From the NCBI RefSeq assembly GCF_016807805.1, contig NZ_CP063362.1:2097001-2161000 (forward strand): a DNA stretch of 64,000 nucleotides, given 5' to 3'. The position numbers were made by a program, and so were the translations under genes. This DNA is from Xanthobacter dioxanivorans. GTDB taxonomy: Bacteria; Pseudomonadota; Alphaproteobacteria; Rhizobiales; Xanthobacteraceae. Shown in pieces: positions 63,804 to 64,000 of this stretch. How positions within the stretch are numbered: the first letter of the stretch is position 1; every line of letters begins with the position of its first letter. The notes below the pieces were generated by a model. The model had not been told where the DNA came from. It worked only from the letters and a program-made list of their open reading frames with translations, and searched no databases.

Positions 63804-64000
63804 TTGACCAACGCGCAAGGAAACATCGCTTCCGCGAACCCGGCCGTGGTGGAAGACGCCGTCATCGTCGAGCGGAACGGCGACCATACGGTGTTGCGGA
63901 TCAACCGCCCGGAGCAGCGGAACGCGCTCTCGAACGAGGTCCTTGCCGGATTGCGCGAGGGTGTCGCCGCGGTCAAGGCGGATCGGTCCGCGCGGGTGCT
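63804..64000 (+). CDS. enoyl-CoA hydratase/isomerase family protein, 3' end outside window
   Basis: The first 65 residues of a crotonase-fold enzyme. 'VIVERNGDHTVLRINRPEQRNALSNEVLAGLREGVAAV' is the family start (strand A and helix 1). Translation begins at TTG 63804, with GGAGG 6 bases upstream. It hydrates enoyl-CoA, presumably the product of the cluster's acyl-CoA dehydrogenase. The rest lies beyond the window. Confidence 0.85.
   Translation, partial: MTNAQGNIASANPAVVEDAVIVERNGDHTVLRINRPEQRNALSNEVLAGLREGVAAVKADRSARV

Overview
The window looks like chromosome of a high-GC alphaproteobacterium, most likely a Xanthobacteraceae-type Hyphomicrobiales (Rhizobiales) organism. The reasons are the GC-rich codon use, the hrcA/grpE-rph-rdgB-hemW and der-TPR neighbourhoods, a 'porin family' outer-membrane protein of the alphaproteobacterial type, and an accessory monooxygenase operon of the Xanthobacter alkene monooxygenase type. 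No rRNA, tRNA or CRISPR array was recognised.

Region 1 (1-26.9 kb) is mostly core genome. It holds an MFS / ABC-type substrate-binding protein / GNAT trio; a compact partner-switching cassette (STAS, RsbW-like kinase, Na/Pi-cotransporter-like protein, second STAS); divergent epmA and efp; grpE and hrcA opposite rph-rdgB-hemW; der with a small lipoprotein and a YfgM-like protein; prs (frameshifted as given); pgeF, a MidA-like methyltransferase and lgt (also frameshifted); ubiK; a YbjN protein; a stand-alone degenerate CCA-enzyme HD-type protein; and an ArsR-permease-thioredoxin-like metal/arsenic operon.

Region 2 (27-39.8 kb) is an acquired island. It starts with orphan genes and a 5'-truncated conjugation gene (traH). 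A long leftward operon follows, running from 37.9 to 29.1 kb: a complete four-component diiron monooxygenase in the order alpha, gamma, Rieske, coupling, beta, reductase. Behind these come a luciferase-domain (DUF5519-like) protein, a zinc alcohol dehydrogenase, a plant-type ferredoxin, an OmpW/AlkL-like outer-membrane protein, an SCP2-like protein and a serine hydrolase. An IS1380-family element sits directly upstream and no dedicated regulator is visible.

Region 3 (39.8-48.8 kb) is an envelope redox module: a Spy/CpxP-like chaperone, a ferric-reductase-like flavocytochrome (frameshifted), ApbE flavin transferase (frameshifted), a large PepSY-flavodoxin-reductase fusion, a DUF2271 protein, a periplasmic protein with a 14-aspartate run, an OmpR-type two-component pair and a small PepSY-like protein.

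Region 4 (49.1-64 kb) is a catabolic gene cluster with a TetR regulator. Its genes encode a DUF35 / thiolase-like pair, alpha/beta hydrolase, acyl-CoA dehydrogenase, CitE-like lyase, CoA-transferase, BKACE, an NTF2-like/flavin monooxygenase fusion, porin, a branched-chain-type binding protein, a cyclase-family hydrolase and an enoyl-CoA hydratase (cut by the window end). The most striking observation is that the palindrome GTCAAC-N6-GTTGAC, or a one-mismatch form, occurs in every divergent or upstream intergenic space of this cluster. In most of them one arm doubles as a TTGAC -35 box, with a plausible -10 16-17 bp away. This defines a candidate single-repressor regulon for an unidentified substrate.

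Four conserved genes carry single-base deletions (prs, lgt, ferric reductase, apbE), three of them in G/C runs of four, so sequencing error is a serious possibility.
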